The translations under genes and the position numbers were made by a program. Positions 22,433 to 35,310 of a stretch of DNA of 64,000 nt are shown in pieces. Each line of letters starts with the position of its first letter. Position 1 is the first letter of the stretch. Under the pieces are notes generated by a model. The model worked only from the letters and a program-made list of their open reading frames with translations, did no database searches and was not told the DNA's origin. Source of the DNA: Takakia lepidozioides (Eukaryota; Streptophyta; Takakiopsida; Takakiales; Takakiaceae); contig CM060733.1 of NCBI GenBank assembly GCA_030704615.1, positions 14,198,001 through 14,262,000 on the forward strand, in the 5' to 3' direction.

Positions 22433-24600
22433 GGTGAAATATGAAGTACTTCTATTTATTCAATCAAATTATAATTTAATATATTTCTACATCAATATAT
22501 TTTTAATCTAAATAAAATTATATTAATAATATATATATATATCTATCTATCATGAATGTATATATATAATTTTTGTCCATCCATCTATTCATCCATGTTC
22601 TATCCATCTATTAATTCCCATTATATTCTATTATATTATCCTAAATATTCCCCTGTACTTTTATCAATGACATTTAATATTCCCAGGTTTTTTTTTTATC
22701 CACTCACACTGTACTTTTGCCATTGACACTTAATACTCCCAGGCTTGTTTTTCCCGCTCACACTATACTACTACAAATACCCACTTTTACATTTCTATCC
22801 ATCTATGAATGAGAAGTATACTATATATTCATCCATATTCCCCTACATATTCCCATGTACTATTGCCATTAATACTTAATATTCCCGCGCTTTCTTTTCC
22901 CCGCTCACCCCTACCAGCCCCTTTTTTTTTTTTTTCATTTATGAAGTTTCACAGACATGGCTACAGTCAGCAGGCTCCTTGGAACTGAATTGGCGATTAT
23001 ATTCAAAAAAATTGGTGCAACGGCTGGCAACAATACTTCAATTCAGGTTGAGTTTTGGCTGTGAAACCAAAAAACAATTTGTGATGGCGACACTCTGATT
23101 TTTAAGATACAAAATTTGTGGCTCCAATATTGGAATATGAACGCTACTTGCACAATGACCAAGGCAACAGCCCATAGAAAATGCTAAGACGAGCTGGGCG
23201 GTACATGTAGGCACTACATGGAAACTTATCCTTAGAGGCATCGTAGTGCAGACTCTGCGATATCTAGTGGTGTACCTGTGTAGATCTGGCTATAGTTACA
23301 CAATTGAGATCCAAATTTGAAGGCGCCAAGCCTATATGATAATGAAGCGTTTTGGCTCCGTCTTCCTAAGTACAGAGTTGTAGCTGGCTCCAACAAATTA
23401 TTTCCATACCATATTTTTATATAACTATGTCAACTCCATATTTTATTTGTAGCTTTTTGGCTATTTTTTGCCTAAAGAAAAAGGGCTGTTCCCTACTACA
23501 ATTTCCCACATTATTCCCACAATACTATTCCCTACTACAATTTCCTACTTTTACATTATTCCCAGGATTAATTCCCATTTAGTGAAAAGTCCCCCAAAGG
23601 ATCTAGGGAACAGTCTCTTAATTCCCACTTTGGCACAATTCCCTTATATGCATATATTACAACGGGATTAATAAGGGAAAAACAGTCATTTTCCGCTAAC
23701 ATGCTCCTTATTTGCTGCTGGAGCCACATACATAGTCAGCATGTCAGCTTAGGGTGGCCTAACCTCTTCACATTGACACTGTCAACTTGGAGAGGTCCTG
23801 TATGATCTTGGGTCAATCCTGTCTCAATACTTTGGAGGTCAGATTCAACACAGCACATCTTAGCATGATAACAATACTAATCTTGCACTGAATACAAATG
23901 GAATCAGCAAGATTCACACTGCACCTAGGCAAAACTGTATACAGTCAAGAGGTTTTGTTTAATGACCATGCTGGGGATCAGACAGCCATGCTTCAATTCC
24001 TCAAAAGCACATTCCACTATGCAGAATTTAGAGTCCATACTGGGAATTAGACAGCTGTGCTGCAGTCCATCAATAGCACTTCCCTCTCTCTCCTTCAGCT
24101 GAAGTCCTCTGCCAGTCACTGCAAGTTACTGGACAAGGTCTATTTACCAAAGCTGTGCAACTATTTGGATGGAGATCTTCAATGCACTGTTGATGCAGGG
24201 GTTTGTTTTAAGATGTAGAGATGAAAATGCACACTAAACAGCAGTAATCCAGTCATACTCTAAGGTCAGGTTTGTCTTTAGATGGAACACTATGACATGA
24301 CTGTGCTTGGGTTGAAAGTGATTAGCATGCATTTTAGATCCAAACTGTACCTGCAAATAAAACACTTGTATGAATGCTCACATGGCAAAGAGTTGGCTGA
24401 TCATGTTTTGAATCAGTCTGCAATGTAATTGCATCTTTCCATTGCATTTTTTATACAATCTCCCAATGCTTAGGTTACTCTTATCCAATGCCTCATGCAG
24501 TGAGCAAAGGCAGAAAGGATACCTAAAATTTTCTGTGATGAACAAAATGACACACACCTTTATCTGGAAGAAGTGATCACGTATTCTACATTACTGATAG
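22433..24600. other. No gene recognised; AT-rich with short repeats
   Basis: Contains a (TA)n/(TATC)n tract at 22,525-22,560. Three imperfect copies of a unit of roughly 90-130 bp ending ATTCCC near 22,640-22,900 include CATTGACACTTAATACTCCC. ATTCCCAC-type short repeats occur at 23,490-23,640. No convincing exon seen. Confidence 0.5.
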
Positions 24601-24620
24601 TGTTCATGCCCGAGGCATTG

Positions 24621-27600
24621 TCATTGGTTATGTTCCATGAGTTGGCCTCTGTCTGAAGGCCCCCGCAGTTCAGGGAGGGACCCAGTATCTTGGCAACCAA
24701 GGATGTTCTTCATCACTCCAAGAAAAGAATGCCTAGATTCAACCAGGGGATAAAGAATCGCAATAATAGTCGCAATCATTGCCCATACTATGGAGAGTAC
24801 CACCCAGAACCCAAAATAGCTCTGCACAGAAAACACACATGCTGCTGTGAGCTCAAATGATTTTGCTTTGCAGACTGTTTTAGCAGTATACCATGCCCAG
24901 TAATTTTCCCTAACCCTGTCACTCTGGGTGAGGTAGTTTACTTGTTGCAAGAAACAACACAGCCTCTCTCTTTCTCCAACTCTTGTTCGCCACCTCTTCC
25001 CCGTCCTCTCTGTCAGGCCTCAAACAGTAAGGCCAATTGTCTAGTTTGTTGCCAAAAGCCCATCGAAATATATCCCTGGCCAGTTGTCTCACGGCCAACA
25101 AACCTACAGCATCCATGTAATGGCAGGGCATCACACTTCAGAGTATAATCTGTTGGAGAGACGCATTTTGCTGTGACCTATATAAACTAGACTTAAGGTT
25201 ATCATTGAACGAGGCTCGGTCATGTGGTACATCTGTATCTTCGGGCTTCCATGGACATCATGGAATCTCTCTTCCTTTTGGCCTTCAGACCATTCATTTG
25301 CTACAGGCCTTATTGTACAGGGGCATACCTCTGAAAAAATACCGGCTGGAAGAGTAAGGAGAGGCCAAACAACCACCAGAAGCACACTTAGTCCGATGGA
25401 CACCACACAAGTAATGAGTAAAAAACGCAGGAGAGTGGAGGGCTCCTCCTTGTTGTAGTCCACAACCTTCACATCATCCAGTACCTCTATGTCCTGGAAC
25501 CTGGAAAAGTGGGAGTTCTTTAGTTGGCACATAAATGCCCTGCCCATTCAGGCCCCTCCCTTAGCAGAGGGTTGGGTAAAACGTACTATCAACAGAGGTA
25601 AGTTTACTGTGCTATCATAGCATTGTTGTCAAAGACCCTGTGCCAAATTTGCATGGAGCAGAAAGAGGTAGCAGGCAGGGAAAGAGTACTTAGAGTAGAC
25701 TACTCAAGCCTATCGAACTGACACAGTTTGAAGGGACTGAAATAGGATAACTGAGACAGTAGTGGAGTTAAAGAGAGAACCAAATTTGCAGAAAATAAAT
25801 CAGAAGACATGCACAGACATCTGGTAATTAAGCTCTAGATAACATCTATTGACACTGGTGTATGAAACCTGGAAACAAACTCGTTTACATTCTTTCTACT
25901 CAAACTCAAAATGGCACATGACAAACGGGTCAGTACCTTGCATAGCTTCCAGTTTTGTCAGGAGCAATGAGGGTCCAAAGGACACAGATGACAGCTGACA
26001 CTGTTATTGACACAATTGTGCCGTCCATGGTGGGGCCCAGCCTCTGCAGGGTATCGTTCACTGTGAGCCTGTTGTACACTACCTGTACTCACCCAAGAAC
26101 ACATGAATAAAAGGTCTGGAGGAAACAAAAAACTTCCTGAAGGAGATCTGGCCGGAACTGGTTTTATCTAGCAAGACTAACCACATGTGGCTCTGGCCCC
26201 TTCCTCACCTCCTCTCCTTTTCTGCTGTTCCAAACTAGGCTCATCACACAATGCTATAGAAGACCAGGCAACTGGTCGGCTATTCTTTCAATTTCTTTCA
26301 ATTGGAAGAATTAGCCACTTTCCACTCTTTCCCCAAATATCACATTTTTACATGTATGTTGCTAAAACATGGTGAGATGAAAGCTTTATGATTTGAGCAA
26401 AGAATTACCTTTGCATGAACCAGCCAGGCTATGATGGCGCAGATTTGACCACCCAGTGCACTGGCTATGGCAGCGCCTGCGGGCACTGCTGGCCACATTA
26501 GCATAAAAGTGAGAGGAGGAACCGCTGATGATACTAGCAGCCCAATCACAAGGAACAAGAAGTTTATGCTGATGTTGACCTGCAGACAAAAGATTGCATT
26601 AACACTAAACCTGTACCCAAGATGTTTTTTAATTGCTTCTTGGCTCACTTAGGTGTTACCAAAGCAACCAACTTGATTGGTGGGCTACAACTGGCCATAG
26701 AACCAGTTTTCTAGAATGAGGATGAGACTTGGGTAGCAAATTCACATGTAAGTAAGGCCTACTTCAAAGTTTTAGTTCTCAGACAGTACAACATGACTTT
26801 GCTATCTGCTTGGTGCCTGTTCATGAAATCTTTCAAAAGGGTTGGGAAATTACTGAGGCTGACCTTAAATAGGAAACAAGAGAATGCACCCATGGCAAGT
26901 CCGGTTATTAATACACAGAGACGAGAGACCAGCAGCAACTCCTTCCCATTCGCTTTTGGCCGCAAGTATTCCTGCATTTACCCAATGCTGTTTATTACTG
27001 CTTAATATAAATGTAACGAAGACTTTGCTGATGATCCCTGTAATTCTGACCTCTTGGCAATCTCTGTCCTAACACTGTCCTTTATCAAGGTAAGTCTTAC
27101 TACCGACGTCAGCCCCTGACTGAGGTAGGTTCTGTCCCTTATGTTCCGCTCAAACTGGGTGCGGGGTCAATGGCCACAAGGCTACGGCAAACAACATCTT
27201 ATGAGTACATTCTGTCCTAACACTGATATCAACATTAGCATCTATGATACGAGGTGAGCGCAGACCTTGTAGACATCGTAGGTGAAGAGGGAACTCATGG
27301 CTATGAACTCAGCAGACCCACTTGAAGTGACAGCCATGTAAACAATTGTTAACATCATCACAACGCCTCCTGCAGAAAAACCACCTTCATTTATTGTTGC
27401 TGCAGACATTGATTCCATCAAATAACCTAGCAGTTCAGAAGGTCAACAGATGCCCTCCAATGAAAGTACCGACAGATTCTTCCCGACTCTAGGAAGCAGG
27501 TAAAAGATAATGTACTCATAAGACGTTGTTTGCCATAGCCTTGTGGCCACTGATGGCTTGCATCCTGAGCTACGGCCAGACCAGTTCCAAGGGAACAATG

Positions 27601-30600
27601 GTGGCCGAGGACGAGGCAATGTAGTCCAGAGAGGTAGAGGAGGCAGAGGTCGGGGTGGAGGTCGTAACCAAAACCAAGGAGCACAGGATCAGGGTCAAGG
27701 TCATGACCAAGGCATGGTGGATAGACTTGCCCAGCTAGAGCAACGTCTTGTTGCCATGGCCACTACTCATGTTGCGCCAGCTCCAAGGCTTGAGGTTCAA
27801 GCCCCACCTACACAATCTCCTATGCCTAGGGAAGACCAGATTGGTATAGGCTTCATGTGCGGAGCCGCACTTACAGGGCCATTGCATGTATTGGACTCTG
27901 CTGCTGCTGTTACTCGAGCAGCAACGCATGCTCCTGAGCCAAGAGGAGCGGATGTGGATTTTGATCCACAAATGGGGGAAGCAAGTCGTCAGACAAGGCT
28001 TCCACAGTCCTTTACATTGGCTGAGACAGTGCCACCTATGCCATCGATGGCACCCGCTCGCCCAAGTGTGTCAGAGGTAGAGCCACGAGTGTCATTTGGG
28101 AGAGTTAGTGTGGCTCGGGAAATGCCAGTGGATGGTGCTGCAAAGCAAGGTGCAGCCAGTACATTGTTGGGGGCGGCTACGGCGGTTTGCCAAGCTCCAT
28201 TATTTTCTGCAATGACCATTGCAATGCCGGGGATTCGGCCAGCTGTTGTGTTCAGACTAACAGTTAGACTCTGTGAGAGTAGTGATGCATCGGCACTATC
28301 TGCGGAGATAGCAGATAAGATGCAGTCTATGGATGCTTTGGATTCGAGGGTGAAGTCAGCCACAGCTGCGCCATGGCAAGCAACAGCTGCAAGGTTGCAG
28401 GAGTTGTCAGCTAGGCCAGCCATTGAGCGCAGCATGGTGACTCCTGGGGTAGTCCTGGTGGACAATCAGGATGGAGTGTTTCAATTGGGTGGCCCAACTG
28501 GGAGGAGGTATAGGCCACTGCGGGTCTTGTTGGACTCAGGAGCACAGCCATTGATGTTGGGGAGAGTTGCTATTGCAGGTTTTTTTGAGCGGAACACAAA
28601 GAGACAGAAACTACCTTTGTCAGGGGCTGACGCCGGTAGTATGACTTTACCTTGAAACAGACAATTGATCCGCGTTTTCCAAATATCCTCTAGACATCCC
28701 TTCACACAAACATTGATCTGTTGCGTGTGAATTGCCCACTAACTAGACCCCAAAAGGCCTGGGCTTTTGGCTTAGCCTTGAGATTTTCAAAGTTGGTAAA
28801 CAGAGGTACAGGAACAATTCCTTGATAGATTTGAAGAGGGTGTCTCCCTGGTGAGAGTACCCAGGACAATGAGTCAGAAAGTGGATATTATCTTCAGGTT
28901 GCCCACACAACAGGCATTTGCAATCCTCCTTTCCTCTCTGCGTCTGTTTGCTGTTCAAAGGTAGGCTTCCCGCCCCGAGTTCATCGACTGGAAGCTCAAA
29001 GAGCTTATGAGACAAAAGGATGTTTGATACAAGTAGGAAGTTGAGCCCTCAAGAAGCAGCCCAAAAACAAGTAAGAAAAAGAATGAACTTAACTACGTCC
29101 ACAGTGAAATATAGATACCTCACCTCTGCCTAGAACATATTGAGCAGCAGCCACGGGAACCAAACCCTGTACGGCCTCATCTGCACTGATTGGAAGGTCA
29201 AGTGCCAAGGCGGCAAGGCCAAATGATGTAGCCAAGACCAGGGGTATAGGAATCCACAGTAATCCTCCAAGAAGGTAGCCTCGAAATGCAGCTTTTGGGA
29301 CAGCAGCTATTGCACTCTGTAGAAGGCATGCCTCTCTTTTCAAAACTCACTACTGCACCCTCCAATTCAAATGAAATAAAGAAAAGAATCTTATAACATC
29401 CACAGGTGCCCCAACCCATACATTAAAGTAGATAAACAAGGCACCCACATTCACATACACCCAATGCCACCCTAAGATGACACGCCTAGTGCAGCTAACC
29501 TGCCAGAGTTGAGTAGGAAGTGCGGACCTGGCTTAACATTGCCTCATGTTCTGATATACACACAAAAGTTGACATTTCTGAAGCTAAGAGATGGAAATTT
29601 GAAATACATGAAACAGGCGGAGTAATTTATGCAAGGCATGTGATGATGATGGATACTTTGGTTCTCCTAGACATTTGAGGTAGGATTTAGCTGTTCAGAG
29701 GCTACATGGCGCCAGCTATGTTATCTATCTTCCTCTTACAACGAACAAGCTCTTTAACAGCAGACCATGCAGCGCATATCCAATGGGTGAAACATGCTTT
29801 CTCCCCCTAGAAAAATCGAGAGTGCCCTTGCCTCACCTGCCAGTATGCTTGATCAGCCCACACAGTTCCGAAAGAACTGATGAAATTGAGAATGCCAAAC
29901 TCCAGGCCTCCTTTGCTGAACATGGTCAAGTAGTTCCCACCCTTGTTTCCTGCATGTCAACAGAGAGCTCTCTTAACAAGTCCAGTTCAATCTCTTTGGT
30001 TTTCTGCAACAGGATCACAAATACTTTTTAGTGTTTGCAGAAACTACTGTATACAAAGTGGGTGGCAGCAATTTGGAGGAACAGTGGGCAAGTGAGAGTA
30101 TTGCTGTTTTAGAGCACCGATGCCCAAATCATGGAATCTGTTACAACGTACTCACAACCTGTCCAAATATTTAATGCAATGTTCCTCTTTTCCCAACTGC
30201 TTGTGCATTCTCCTACCACAAAATTATTTCCCCCACAGATCTCAGCACATTGAAAGCCTAAGCATCCAAGTGCCAATAAGTGGGAAACTGGTTTACAGGA
30301 CCCTGACCACCTATAGTGTGGCCACAGTGCCTTATCTCCACTGAAGTAATACAGCTACAATCACCTTTCTGCAACTAGTCACTACAAATTGCACACTTCA
30401 GGAGAAGATTTCAAACCTCCGCTCTTAAAGGGTAGGAATCGCATGCCTGACAGAGAAGACAAGAGTAAGACAGCCATGCATAAAAGAATCTGACATACCT
30501 GAGACAGGGATGACAGAAGCATAAATGTTGAGGTTTTTGAAAACCGCACTAATGCTGCCTATTGGTTTCTTACTTGATGCATATACCTGCCATTTCCACA

Positions 30601-32987
30601 AAATCCCTTATTACAAACAGACACTCTCTCTCTATCTCAAGTAGATATTGGGATTGTTTAGGGCCCCACTTTTTCCCTTGTTTCGTGCATTCTTTTGTCC
30701 CATACTCTCTTAGAGCTTCCCCTGGACGCTGTAAAGTTTCTCTCTCTCTCTCTCACAAGCTATGTCTAATGACTACACCTCCCTACTATGTATGTGATAA
30801 ACTTCTCCCTCAGTTCGAGTTTCTCTTTGATGTGAGAAACAGGGGAAGTTGAATCTCTGGTTGCAGCAAAGGCCATGCTAAGAATTGGTAGCCCAGCTTT
30901 GGCATCAAGCACTGGGTAAGAAATTCAGAACGTTGGACTCCACATCACAAGCACCACTTTTGTACCAATTGACTCTGAACAGCAGGTAGCCCACCTTTAA
31001 CACCAGGCCACTTACTGAGAAGAAAAACAAATTTAGAGTGACGTAGATGATGATGGTGTGAAGGTAGGAGGAGATGAATGTAGCCTTGAGGCCACCCACG
31101 ATCGTGTACACCACAACAGTGATGGGTACCAGCATGAGTGCTGCATAGATGTTCATTCCTACACACATGAATGTTCAAATTCGTTCATTGTCAGTCATGA
31201 TAAATATTCCTCCTGCATGTTGCAACTGTTGGGAAACTTATTTCTCTATTGCATGATGATTGATGATGCTACTTCCAACTACTAAACCTATGGAATCTGT
31301 CAGAGCTCGACAAACATGCAGGTCAAAACTAGGCCAAAGAGAGATCTCAAACAACATTCACACACATGTCAGGGTTCACTCACCTGTGGAAGCAACAAGC
31401 ACATTCCCGGCTCCCAAAAACATAAGGGCACACACAAACACATTGTTGAGGTAACACATGTAAAAGAACACCTGCCATGGGTAGTTGAATTAGAAACTCA
31501 ACAGGTAGTCTGCTAATATCAACAATTTATATCAACAATATCAACAATTTATAACGCCACAATCCTTCGTAAATTGCTGTGGACGGAGTGGGGTTAAATG
31601 TACCATCTGATTCATAATACACTGTTTTTAAAGTATCTAACAGGACAATTTGGAGGTGAACACATTCGAGGATCACACCATGGTGGTAGCTAAAGCAAGG
31701 GGAAGTACAAGAGGAATGGCATAGTGATGGCAAAAGGGGAGCTTACTCACAAAGTTAGCAAAATGGCCCCATCGGCGCCGCACAAGCTCTAGCACTGTGT
31801 GTGCTTTGGGGGCTTTGCGCTTTATCTCAATGGCCACTGTCCCAAACAACAGTATCTGGACTGCTGACGTTGAGGCATACCTGCAACCAATTCAAGTGCT
31901 CAAGCGGATGAAACTCTTCCAGAGGAATCTCATCTGCGGATTGGACAAGAAATTCTATCAAAACAAAGAACATAAACAGTAGAAACAAATCTATACACAG
32001 TGAAAGCAAAATCTTCGCAAAATGTATACATAAGTAAACATTTTTCTACAGATGTCAAAACTGCCATAGTCCTCCTATATCCGACCTGTTCCATTTGCAA
32101 GAAATGAAGAACACCTTCCATTATAAGGTTACCAACATATAAACCTATGTGAGCTCTTAGGCTCAATCTCCTTGACATCCTTAATGCTGAGTTCAATGAT
32201 CCTATGAAAAAACACCGGTTTGGTACCAAAATGATCCGCTGATGCCATATGTGTAGGCCTCGTAGGTAGCTTGTAGCAATGTTGACACCCTGCACCCAGG
32301 AAGACACTCTTTGCTCACTTCACATAGAGCTTCTAAATTAAACTAAAGTCCGGGGGGTGGGGAGCAGGGGCGGGCAAAGGGGGAGGTGGTCTATAGATGC
32401 ACATTCGGGCGAGAGAGAGAGAGAGAGAGAAAAAGCGTGTCAATAAACCGACTGCAGGGACGGGCATTGCAAACATCTTCCAAAATCACTGGAGAGGAGG
32501 CTGGGCCATTTCCTCACCATGTCCAGTGGCTGACAACATCAACCGCAATGAGGCCTGTTTTGATGGAGCGGCCGGCAGTGTTGAACACCTCTGAGTCATA
32601 CCTGGTCCCCCCGAAATGTTGGTCCAAATACGTGAACAAGATCGTCACCGCAGCAAAGAATGCACCAAACCCGAGGATAATTGCGTAACCTACTCCCTGC
32701 ATTGACACTCCCTTCGTCAGCCTCTATCTCTCTCCCTCTCTCGGCGGACGCAAGCAAATTACACTTATTTCTTTCCCTTCCGTGAGTCAATGACTGCAAG
32801 TGTCCAGGCTAAAAGGACGGAGACAGTCTACTTCCTGCTTTTCGAGTATGAATGGTGATGAAAAATGTGAAATCGTCTGAGACATGGCTGAAGAAACTAC
32901 CTCGGAGAAAACGGCTTGGCCTGAGAAGAAGCTGCTTTTACTATCAAATTGATGCAGCCCGAACAAATTCTGGCCCCCGACCGGCAT
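24621..32987 (-). CDS. DUR3: DUR3 urea/H+ symporter, complete 15-exon gene
   Basis: High-affinity urea importer of the sodium:solute symporter family, expected at the plasma membrane. Exons from the 5' end: 32901-32987, 32518-32696, 32227-32289, 31751-31880, 31384-31471, 31016-31158, 30499-30586, 29837-29949, 29124-29316, 27266-27369, 26864-26971, 26409-26579, 25937-26082, 25329-25500, 24621-24821. All junctions are GT-AG and phases match, giving 661 residues (Arabidopsis DUR3 is just under 700). Diagnostic segments: [117 protein letters not shown]. Multiple hydrophobic helices run throughout. The Met at 32,985-32,987 fits the short N-terminal [12 protein letters not shown] segment seen in plant homologues. 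Introns 9 and 10 carry transposon pieces but the splice sites are intact. Confidence 0.95.
27085..27210. repeat. Inverted-repeat arm 1, in DUR3 intron 10
   Basis: A 126-bp sequence whose reverse complement is found, split in two, on the other side of DUR3 exon 10 at 27,510-27,549 and 28,584-28,656. The 27,171-27,210 part matches 38 of 40 bases; the rest is roughly 85% identical. Confidence 0.85.
27510..27549. repeat. Inverted-repeat arm 2, first part, in DUR3 intron 9
   Basis: Reverse complement of 27,171-27,210 with two mismatches. It is separated from the rest of arm 2 by the gypsy fragment. Confidence 0.85.
27550..28583 (+). mobile_element. Gypsy gag-protease fragment, antisense in DUR3 intron 9
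   Basis: One open frame (27,543-28,655) covers a Gly/Arg-rich RNA-binding stretch ([20 protein letters not shown]), a coiled segment, [28 protein letters not shown] and the protease start [19 protein letters not shown]. It parallels 17,415-18,370 of the larger element (shared [38 protein letters not shown]) but is better preserved. It ends abruptly inside the protease at both the sequence and homology level, and no methyltransferase follows. It is not part of DUR3. Confidence 0.9.
28584..28656. repeat. Inverted-repeat arm 2, second part
   Basis: TTTGAGCGGAACA and GTCAGGGGCTGACG match the reverse complement of 27,085-27,150. Together with 27,510-27,549 it rebuilds arm 1 apart from about 15-20 bases replaced by the gypsy fragment. 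Confidence 0.8.
28743..29015 (-). mobile_element. LINE 3' fragment, zinc-binding RVT tail
   Basis: A 90-codon frame containing [17 protein letters not shown], the Cys/His motif (CX2C...HX4C) commonly found C-terminal to non-LTR reverse transcriptases. No RT core is next to it, so this is a 5'-truncated LINE relic in DUR3 intron 9, on the same strand as DUR3. Confidence 0.65.
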
Positions 32988-32989
32988 CC

Positions 32990-33750
32990 TGTCCTATCTG
33001 CGAGGCACAGATTTTCGTTTTACACTTGTCCTGCGAAGCTTTACAGAACGGTCTGGCCGTAGCAAGTGTCCCCCAACTGATTTCAAGCGTTACATCCGCT
33101 CCAAAGTATTCAGAATTTAAAATCGACCTAAGTTCTATCGGAATCCCTTACGGTAACAAAAACCAGTCTTCAACCTCTAGAACCTGAAGTCCGCAAATCA
33201 CCCGAACAAGACGAAATCCCACGGGTGGCCGCTTCTCCGCAAACGCAGCAGCCGTTGTAATTGACCTTGTGTGGAGCCTTAGTTTGAGGAGATGGCTACC
33301 AGAATCGCACCCCCTGCCTGTAACAAGCATCCGCACAGATGCTGCATGTGTGCAGGACAGTAATAAGAAACACCTACTTACAATCTCAAACTCCACGCTC
33401 TCTCTCTCTCCCTCGCTCATGCATTCTCGCACTCTCCCTCTTTCCCTCCCTTTTGTGCTATGTGAGCTGCGGACACAGATTCTCACTAGCAGGCTCGGCG
33501 CAGAGGTTTGGGTCCAAACCTATCTTGGTTCGGACCCACATTTGAATTACCGTGTTTTCATGATTGACAATCGCAGGATTCGCCAATTGATTGGGAAATT
33601 GGAAGATGACATATCTATCGTGATAGGGGGTCTATTTTGGGTGAGCAAAATGTAGAAAACGGAGACATCGATTGTGACGAGGATGACAATGACCACACGA
33701 CCATTGGCGTTAATGTGATATTGCTAGCTAGAAGAAGATCCAAACATAAT
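32990..33750. promoter_or_regulatory. DUR3 upstream region, no defined site
   Basis: Upstream of the DUR3 start. It holds a CT-rich tract (CTCTCTCTCTCCCTCGCTC, about 33,400-33,460), purine-rich on the DUR3 sense strand, of the kind seen in plant core promoters and 5' leaders. No clear TATA box was found. Confidence 0.35.
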
Positions 33751-33764
33751 AACAATATTGACTT

Positions 33765-33935
33765 CTTCCCAAGGGAGGGTAAATTATGGTGTCTCTTCAC
33801 CACAAGGGCTACTTGTCTTCCAGCTCAAAGGTGGACACCTTCATGACACACCGGACCGTGGTTTGAACCCACAACCACATCCAACGTGGTATGTGCCAAT
33901 TACCACTGGGCTACATGGTTGTCACTTCATTTTCA
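33765..33935 (-). mobile_element. tRNA-derived SINE, family 2, copy 1
   Basis: On the minus strand, an A-box-like TAGCCCAGTGGTAATTGGC is followed by a B-box GTGGGTTCAAACC, about the tRNA spacing apart. A conserved tail follows (AAGGTGTCCACCTTTG ... GTGACACCATAA type). Related copies: 55,960-56,118, 56,284-56,428 and 57,200-57,275. Confidence 0.75.
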
Positions 33936-34499
33936 TGGTGAGGGGTAGTGTCCCCTTTCTCAGCCTCCATGGCCTGTCATGTGAGGTCATGTTTTCCATT
34001 TTAATTTACTCTAGGCCTATCTCGATCGGGCCTTTGTTGAACTAGTAATGCACTTGTTGAGGGCATCATCGATCTCAGCACTTGCAACGAGGCAGTGATA
34101 TCACCACTCACTTGATTATCTCCATCTCCGTCTTGCAGATCTACAGGTTTCAGATTTTTATATATGAGGTAAGTTGCACGCGGGGGAAAGTTTCTCCCAA
34201 CAACACAAGCTTTCAAGAGAGTTACTCACAATCCTGATAAGAATATAGTGGGATTACTTATCTTGACGGTGAGGACCATCTTATGGGGATCTTATGCTCA
34301 GCACCACGAGCTGCCATGGTTGCAGAACTGCTTGGGGGATCCTAAGCCAAGTGCTCGAGTGGTTAACCTGGCCAAGCAAAGAGAAATCGCGGGCCTTACT
34401 CTTTTATACCGCCATCCTTTCGAGAGTACTCAAAACATGTACTGCTATAAGAATTTGTGGCTAAAGAAAGATTCTGGCCACCATCAGGACTGCATTGAG

Positions 34500-35310
34500 C
34501 TATTCTAGAGTTCCATGCTCGTTCCATGCCGAAAATATAGTCAACCCAAATGTTTCCTTGGTAAGACACAAGCCACCACCATCTCAGGTAAGATATTCTT
34601 CGAGTTCTATCTCTAACAAATGCTAGCTCTGTGACATCATGCACCTGATGAAAGCCTGGAAGATTTTATTAAAACTCAAACATACATGAGTAAAACATCT
34701 CAAACATGAGAAAGAAACCTGGCTTCCGCAGGGGGCACTCATCAATGGCCGATGAGGCCACTCTATATGAAGGTGTCATCAGTAATCACAAAACAGAAAT
34801 AGCAGCAGTCAAGTTTTGAGAGGCAGAAGCATGCACTGGAGCTGATAAACCGCACCATATATTGTACTGCAAGCCTACATGTGACACATTACGGAACTAG
34901 TATTCGCGTAATATTCACCTCTGGTGCAAGTTCCGATTCAGGATAGACACAGTTTGTGAGCGTCTATCAAATGTGCAAAAACTTCATTTACACAACCAAG
35001 GGGAAACCCAACAGCTAGGGTGGCCACGAGGTAGAGATCAAGCATCTTATTTCAGCAAGGATGGAAAACAAAAACAATCGACACAAGTAGAAAGCACGGG
35101 CACTAGTTGTTAACACTTCCATTGAGAAGCTAACATGGTGCCCAACTACCCCACAACTATCAGCGTTAGATTAGTGTCTTCAATGCCCAATTGATATGAA
35201 CTCCCATGAAATAAGACCATTAGACTAGTGCACACGATTCTGGTTACCGAGCTTGTTATTCGAACTCTGACGCTGCAGTTTTCTAAATGTGACTGTCCTC
35301 ACTTATCCAA
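34500..35310. repeat. Duplicated module, copy A
   Basis: Non-coding segment similar, in the same orientation, to 39,740-40,900 and 46,170-47,280. Shared phrases include TAGTCAACCCAAATG, CACCACCATCTCAGGTAA, GAAGGTGTCATCAGTAA and GACACATTACGGAACTAGTA. It lies just beyond the 3' end of ferritin-like gene A. Boundaries are approximate. Confidence 0.8.

Noticed and set aside
27543-28655. A 370-residue ORF as an independent host gene or DUR3 exon
   Set aside because: It is antisense to DUR3 and carries retroelement gag/protease sequence; DUR3 exons 9 and 10 join in frame across it.
33765-33935. A tRNA gene on the minus strand
   Set aside because: The A and B boxes fit but the acceptor and anticodon stems do not form and the sequence continues into a SINE body.
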